NCBI GenBank assembly: GCA_021154515.1
Contig: JAJKIL010000214.1
Span: 1-10,231 of the forward strand
DNA: 10,231 nucleotides
From: Niastella sp.
GTDB taxonomy: Bacteria > Bacteroidota > Bacteroidia > Chitinophagales > Chitinophagaceae
Reading direction: 5' to 3'
Position numbers and translations under genes: made by a program. The notes below the pieces were generated by a model, which saw only the letters and a program-made list of their open reading frames with translations, had not been told where the DNA came from and made no database searches. Numbering within the stretch: position 1 is the stretch's first letter; every line of letters starts with the position of its first letter. Positions 6,361 through 10,231 of the stretch are shown here, in pieces.

Positions 6361-7857
6361 ATGAGTGAACTGAAAGTCCTGAATTCATATACAAGGCAAA
6401 AAGAAGTATTTACACCCATTACACCCGGTCATGTGGGGTTATACGTGTGCGGTCCTACTGTGAGTGGGGAAAGCCATCTGGGACATGCCCGACCGTATGT
6501 TACTTTCGATGTAATTTACCGTTACCTCATGCACCTTGGCTATAAAGTTCGGTATGTACGCAATATTACCGATGCCGGTCACTTTGAAGAAGAAGGAAGA
6601 GAAGCCGAAGACAAGATTGCCAAAAAAGCCACGCTGGAAAAGCTGGAACCCATGGAGCTGGTTACCAAGTACACCAACCTTTTTCATTGGGGCATGAAAC
6701 AGCTGAACAATCTTGACCCCAGTATTGAACCCACCGCCACCGGCCATATAGTAGAGCAGATAGAAATGATCAAAAAGATCATGGAAGAAGGCTATGCCTA
6801 CGAAATGAACGGCTCCGTATATTTTGATGTAAAAAAATATGCAGAGCATTATCCATACGGTAAACTCAGCGGTCGCGTAATGGAAGACCTGCTGGAAACT
6901 ACCCGCGATTTGGAAGGCCAGGATGAGAAACGGAACAAACAGGATTTCGCGTTATGGAAAGCGGCGCCACCGGAGCATCTTATGCGTTGGATAAGCCCCT
7001 GGGGCGAAGGTTTTCCCGGCTGGCACATCGAGTGCTCGGCCATGAGCACTAAATACCTGGGTACTGAATTCGATATTCATGGCGGTGGTATGGACCTGCA
7101 GTTTCCGCATCATGAAAGTGAAATTGCACAAAGTACCATTTGCAATAAACATGTGCCTGCCCGTTATTGGTTGCATAATAACATGATCACCATTAATGGC
7201 CGTAAAATGGGTAAGAGCTATAACAATGTGATCAAGTTAACAGAGATGTTCAGTGGCGATCACCCATTGCTTGAAAAAGGGTACAGCGGACAAACCATTC
7301 GCTTCTTTATCTTACAAACCCATTACCGCAGTACGCTCGATTTTAGTAACGAGGCTTTACAGGCTGCAGAAAAAGGATTGAAACGCCTGTGGGAAGCATA
7401 CGAAGTATTACAGAAGCTGGAAGTGACAGGATTGAAATCAACAGCCGGCGATGCCGAACTGGATGCCAAGGTAAAATCACTGTTACTGGAGCTGGATGAA
7501 TTCATGAGCGATGACTTTAACACCGCCAAAGTATTAGCCAATATGTTTGAGCTGGTGCCGGTTATCAACTCTATAAAAGATAAACACATTGCGCCCGATG
7601 CGCTGAGTGTAGACACCATGCAGTTGCTGCAAAGCGATTTTAAATTATACCTGGAAGATATCCTCGGGCTAAAAGGTGATGAAGAGAGCGAAGATGGTAA
7701 GCTCGATGGTGTAATAGGATTATTGATTGAAATTCGTAAAGAAGCCAAGGCAAGAAAAGACTACGCTACCTCAGATAAAATTCGCCAGCAGTTAACGCAG
7801 TTGGGAATTTTGTTGAAAGATGAAAAAGACGGTGGGGTAAGCTACTCTTTTGCTTAG
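6361..7857 (+). CDS. cysS: Cysteinyl-tRNA synthetase
   Basis: Class I aminoacyl-tRNA synthetase charging tRNA-Cys with cysteine and ATP in the cytosol. The 498 residues are close to the family norm. Signatures: HLGHARP (39-45, HIGH motif), zinc ligands Cys30 (YVCGPT), Cys225 (WHIECSAM), His250 and Glu254 (FPHHESEIAQS), and KMGKS (282-287 region, Lys282-Ser286), where Gly replaces the usual Ser of KMSKS, a variation I regard as normal in this phylum. The C-terminal anticodon-binding helical DALR-type domain spans about 340-498, with KARKDYATSDKIRQQL near the end. The start ATG 6361 gives MSELKVLNSYT, typical for the family. Its terminator overlaps the 3' end of the convergent mnmD gene. Confidence 0.97.
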   Translation: MSELKVLNSYTRQKEVFTPITPGHVGLYVCGPTVSGESHLGHARPYVTFDVIYRYLMHLGYKVRYVRNITDAGHFEEEGREAEDKIAKKATLEKLEPMELVTKYTNLFHWGMKQLNNLDPSIEPTATGHIVEQIEMIKKIMEEGYAYEMNGSVYFDVKKYAEHYPYGKLSGRVMEDLLETTRDLEGQDEKRNKQDFALWKAAPPEHLMRWISPWGEGFPGWHIECSAMSTKYLGTEFDIHGGGMDLQFPHHESEIAQSTICNKHVPARYWLHNNMITINGRKMGKSYNNVIKLTEMFSGDHPLLEKGYSGQTIRFFILQTHYRSTLDFSNEALQAAEKGLKRLWEAYEVLQKLEVTGLKSTAGDAELDAKVKSLLLELDEFMSDDFNTAKVLANMFELVPVINSIKDKHIAPDALSVDTMQLLQSDFKLYLEDILGLKGDEESEDGKLDGVIGLLIEIRKEAKARKDYATSDKIRQQLTQLGILLKDEKDGGVSYSFA

Positions 7858-7904
7858 CATACAGCCAAAAGCATAAAGGCGAAAGCCTGAAGCGATATAA
7901 TCAG

Positions 7905-7934
7905 GTGCGTCATGTAATACGTGACGCACTTTTT
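7905..7934 (+). terminator. cysS intrinsic terminator inside the mnmD 3' end
   Basis: GTGCGTCA (7905-7912), 9-nt loop, TGACGCAC (7922-7929): eight perfect pairs then five T (7930-7934). It lies 47 bp after the cysS stop. The left arm includes the mnmD stop codon (7910-7912, minus strand) and the rest of the structure encodes the last MnmD residues. No T run exists on the minus side, so it acts for cysS only. Confidence 0.8.
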
Positions 7935-8602
7935 ATTCCCCTCAACATTTCCCTTTTCCCAACCGGTCCAGGCACTTTTTCTACTTTAAATCCCGCTGCC
8001 AGCATGGCCCTTCGCACATCGCCCTTGCTGCAATACGTTACCAGGAGACCACCGGGTGCCAGCATGGCAAATAATTTTTCAAACACGGGCTGGGTCCATA
8101 ATTCAGGTTGAGCGGCAGGTGCAAATGCATCATAAAAGATCACATCGATGGGTTCATTCGGTATATAGTCGGCCAGCGATGCCTTCACTTTTTTAAAAGA
8201 AAAGAAAGGAGTGATGAGCTGAACGCTGTTCCATTCACTGGTATGCAATGAGTCGAACACCGGTTGTAAGAAAGGATCTTCCAGCGCATCGCAATAGTTC
8301 AGTTTTTCAACGAGCGCGATTTCCAGTGGAAATGCCTCCACTGTTTCGTAGAACACCTTGCCTTGCCGGCGTTTTGCCTCCAGGGCAGTGAGCAAGGCAT
8401 TAAGACCGGTTCCAAAACCCATTTCAAAAACCACACAGTTGCTGGCGTTCTCATGCAGGTTCCACCAATGGTTGAAGCCGGCTTCAATATAAACATGCAA
8501 CGATTCCTGTACAGCGCCATGCACCGAATGATAAAAAACCTTCCATTCGGGGATCGTCACTGTGTGCGAACCATCTTTGGTTACAATTAAATTTCGTTGC
8601 AT
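7910..8602 (-). CDS. mnmD: tRNA 5-aminomethyl-2-thiouridine methyltransferase MnmD
   Basis: SAM-dependent methyltransferase completing mnm5s2U at tRNA wobble position 34 (nm5s2U to mnm5s2U), needed for accurate decoding of split-box codons. The 230-residue product matches the DUF752/MnmC N-terminal methyltransferase domain, here free-standing without the FAD oxidase half found in E. coli MnmC. Seen in sequence: substrate-region HVYIEAGFNHWW (36-47), SAM motif EMGFGTGLNA (60-69), acidic strand end ETVEAFPLE (86-94), DAFAPAAQPELW (158-169), and GGLLVTYCSKGDVRRAM (184-200), then the G-rich end GPVGKREMLRG (212-222). I chose ATG 8602 because the longer frame to 8686 adds 28 unrelated residues and would overlap the divergent glycosylase gene. 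It converges on cysS and its stop is inside the cysS terminator. Confidence 0.92.
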   Translation of the reverse strand: MQRNLIVTKDGSHTVTIPEWKVFYHSVHGAVQESLHVYIEAGFNHWWNLHENASNCVVFEMGFGTGLNALLTALEAKRRQGKVFYETVEAFPLEIALVEKLNYCDALEDPFLQPVFDSLHTSEWNSVQLITPFFSFKKVKASLADYIPNEPIDVIFYDAFAPAAQPELWTQPVFEKLFAMLAPGGLLVTYCSKGDVRRAMLAAGFKVEKVPGPVGKREMLRGIKSASRIT

Positions 8603-8654
8603 GGGAACAAAATTAACAGGTAAATTGCAAAGATTCCGGTAAACCGTTACAACC

Positions 8655-9272
8655 ATGGAGTATACCTTACACCTTTCGAAAGACAAGAAACTAAAAAAGC
8701 TGATCGATCATCACGGGACCATCACCCTGAAGAAACAAAAAAATATTTGTACTTATCTCTGCGCCTCTATCATGAGCCAGCAATTGTCCACGAAAGTAGC
8801 TGATGTCATCTACCAACGATTTCTGAATCTGTATGGTGGCAATGAACCTACTGCTGAACAGGTGGTGGACACGGCGCCCGAAACATTGCGGGCCATTGGG
8901 CTCTCCAATGCAAAAGTAAGTTATGTGCAGAACGTAGCCCGTTTTGCCATTGAACATGGCATGGAACATACCCGCCTTCATAAAATGGATGATGAAGAAG
9001 TGATTACCTACCTGACCCAGATAAAAGGCGTTGGCCGCTGGACGGTAGAAATGCTTTTAATGTTTGCACTTAAAAGAAAAGATGTATTTGCCCTTGACGA
9101 TCTGGGTGTACAAAACGCCATGATAGCGTTGTATAAACTCGATCGCACCGATAAAAAGAAATTCCGCGAAGACATGTTGCGTATTTCCAAAAAATGGAGT
9201 CCCTACCGTTCCTATGCCTGTATGTATCTTTGGCGCTGGAAAGACAACCCGCCTCCTTTAAAGAATCGGTAA
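8655..9272 (+). CDS. DNA-3-methyladenine glycosylase, AlkA/HhH-GPD family
   Basis: Base-excision repair enzyme that removes alkylated purines (3-methyladenine and relatives) from DNA. The 205-residue protein is the short form, lacking AlkA's N-terminal beta domain. Visible features: CASIMSQQLSTKVAD (36-50), the conserved start of the HhH-GPD fold; helix-hairpin-helix LTQIKGVGRWTVEMLL (120-135); catalytic Asp149 in DVFALDDLGVQ (143-153), aligning with Asp238 of E. coli AlkA; and the closing WSPYRSYACMYLWRW (181-195). There are no FeS cysteines, which excludes the Nth/MutY type. It is divergent from mnmD across 52 bp; ATG 8655 is the first start after that gap. Exact substrate range cannot be read from sequence. 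Confidence 0.93.
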   Translation: MEYTLHLSKDKKLKKLIDHHGTITLKKQKNICTYLCASIMSQQLSTKVADVIYQRFLNLYGGNEPTAEQVVDTAPETLRAIGLSNAKVSYVQNVARFAIEHGMEHTRLHKMDDEEVITYLTQIKGVGRWTVEMLLMFALKRKDVFALDDLGVQNAMIALYKLDRTDKKKFREDMLRISKKWSPYRSYACMYLWRWKDNPPPLKNR

Positions 9273-9434
9273 CCTTCCAAAATCAACATTGGTCCTTCTT
9301 AATTCCGCATTCATCTATCAAAAACAGCGACTGAACCATATTTCCCGCTTTTGTTATCGGCTTGTAAAAGGCCGGTTTTGCGCAGGTACGCTTTAAACCT
9401 TTGACGCATTTAAGCTTCCCAAAGCAAAAATAAT

Positions 9435-10064
9435 ATGCGTAAAGGAATACTTGTAGGCCTCATCCTGGTGGCTTGTTTTTATGAAGGCAATGCCCAGTAC
9501 GGCGGTGGTTATGGCGGCTATGGCCGTTATGGAAGACCCAGGGGCTACCGTCAGCAACAATTCAGGGAAATGGAAAATTTCAAACCTTCGCTGGATGTAT
9601 CCGTTGGTTATGGTTTTCCCAATCTCGATAAATACCTGCTCAGTGATTTTTATGGCTATTACCAGGGAAACGCTACACAAACCGGTCCCATTATCGCCAG
9701 CCTGGATTATCATTTTGCACCCCGCATGGCCATTGGCGTAATGGTGAACTATGGTAAAGTAAGCCGCCCTTATTACGATTTTAACACCGGTCAGCAAGAC
9801 TTTACGGGTAGTATGACCAATACTGCCGTGTTGCTCAATTTTACGCGGTATATGGGTAGCGCGAGGCAAACAGTAGTGCCTTATATGAAAACTGCTATTG
9901 GCTTTAACACCGGTTCGGCAACTTACCTGGCCAGTGATGGAAGCAAGGCAGCTAATGCCGATGATGGCACTACACTCGCTTACCAGGTTGGCCTCGGTGT
10001 TCAGATCAATGCTTATAAAACGGCGGCTTCTTTGTGGAAGCAGGCTATGGAAAATACATTGTAG
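9435..10064 (+). CDS. Outer-membrane beta-barrel protein, C-terminus frameshifted
   Basis: Unrecognised outer-membrane protein; no function can be assigned. A signal peptide (1-20, cleavage likely after EGNA) is followed by a Gly/Tyr-rich stretch at 22-38 (YGGGYGGYGRYG), a polar linker, then alternating amphipathic strands from about 51 (PSLDVSVGYGFP, TGPIIASLDYHF, MAIGVMVNYGKV, MTNTAVLLNFTRY, TVVPYMKTAIGFNTG, TLAYQVGLGVQIN), as expected for an 8- to 10-strand barrel near 210-220 residues. The frame ends with an atypical TAASLWKQAMENTL. Reading instead GGC at 10022 in the next frame gives a normal final strand ending in Phe at 10087. The change traces to the AAAA run at 10017-10020: one more A would restore the frame. 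It could be a real truncating mutation or a sequencing error. Confidence 0.8.
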   Translation: MRKGILVGLILVACFYEGNAQYGGGYGGYGRYGRPRGYRQQQFREMENFKPSLDVSVGYGFPNLDKYLLSDFYGYYQGNATQTGPIIASLDYHFAPRMAIGVMVNYGKVSRPYYDFNTGQQDFTGSMTNTAVLLNFTRYMGSARQTVVPYMKTAIGFNTGSATYLASDGSKAANADDGTTLAYQVGLGVQINAYKTAASLWKQAMENTL

Positions 10065-10090
10065 CCGGTGGCGTGAAGCTGAAATTTTAA
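10019..10090 (+). pseudogene. Out-of-frame final beta-strand of the outer-membrane protein
   Basis: Starting at GGC 10022 this frame encodes GGFFVEAGYGKYIVAGG followed by VKLKF and TAA at 10088-10090. Alternating hydrophobic/aromatic residues and a terminal Phe are the hallmark of the last strand of an outer-membrane barrel recognised by the BAM complex. With one extra A at 10017-10020 the junction would read QINAYKN-GGFFVEAG, continuous with the upstream barrel. It is the displaced end of the 9435 gene, not a separate gene. Confidence 0.8.
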
Positions 10091-10160
10091 ACTATGTCAA
10101 AGAGCTGTAAACGCGAGTACAGTACAAAAGTAAATTTCAAATGCATCGGTTTTTTAAAAA

Positions 10161-10211
10161 TGGGACGGGCTTCGGAAACTTTTGGGACGATGTCCTCTAA
10201 TTGATGGGACG
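10161..10211. repeat. Three TGGGACG heptamers at exact 22-bp spacing
   Basis: TGGGACG occurs at 10161-10167, 10183-10189 and 10205-10211, each start 22 bp apart, with unrelated sequence between. The 141 bp after the outer-membrane gene hold no convincing gene; a 36-codon frame at 10094 has no support. The spacing is about two helical turns, which suits repeated binding by a regulator or a transposase, for example the multiple terminal repeats of an IS21-like element lying beyond the window. Neither is shown here. Confidence 0.65.
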
Positions 10212-10231
10212 AATGATAGTTTCTCTTCGGA

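Noticed and set aside
8603..8686. Longer mnmD start at 8686
   Set aside because: It would add 28 residues not typical of MnmD and overlap the start of the divergent glycosylase gene; ATG 8602 gives the expected length.
10094..10204. 36-codon + strand frame starting MSKSCKREYS
   Set aside because: Short, no signal or domain, and it runs through the TGGGACG repeats; no start context supports it.

Overview
The window looks like chromosomal DNA of a Bacteroidota bacterium, most likely family Chitinophagaceae (Niastella/Chitinophaga-like; this placement is a judgement from protein style, not a search). Support: start codons lack purine-rich Shine-Dalgarno sites, several genes are preceded by the Bacteroidota -7 element TAnnTTTG, adenylate kinase is the short-LID form, CysRS has the KMGKS signature, and MnmD stands alone rather than as an MnmC fusion. 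Genes are housekeeping-like, with short intergenic gaps.

Layout. 1-551 (-): adenylate kinase, C-terminus cut by the window edge. 552-840: intergenic, with divergent adk and msrB promoters and two inverted repeats. 841-1431 (+): exported methionine sulfoxide reductase B. 1432-1812: a 380-bp gap without a gene but rich in structure: two inverted arrays of a GGCAGA(A/C) heptamer around a central hairpin, then a promoter-like element closely followed by a perfect 10-bp terminator hairpin. 1813-3243 (+): RlmD-type rRNA m5U methyltransferase. 3310-6199 (+): two consecutive rhomboid intramembrane proteases and a membrane-anchored endonuclease/exonuclease/phosphatase-fold protein, the last two only 9 bp apart. 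6361-7857 (+): cysteinyl-tRNA synthetase. 7910-8602 (-): MnmD, convergent with cysS. 8655-9272 (+): an AlkA-type DNA glycosylase, divergent from mnmD. 9435-10090 (+): outer-membrane beta-barrel protein whose last strand is out of frame. 10091-10231: no convincing gene, but three TGGGACG heptamers exactly 22 bp apart.

Themes. Translation and RNA modification (cysS, rlmD, mnmD) sit beside repair/redox functions (msrB, DNA glycosylase) and a membrane group (rhomboids plus EEP protein). I see no defence island, CRISPR array, rRNA, tRNA or complete mobile element. The most unusual signals are non-coding: the heptamer-armed inverted repeat, the promoter/terminator pair in front of rlmD, the 22-bp-spaced repeats at the right edge, and the one-base frameshift in the outer-membrane protein gene.
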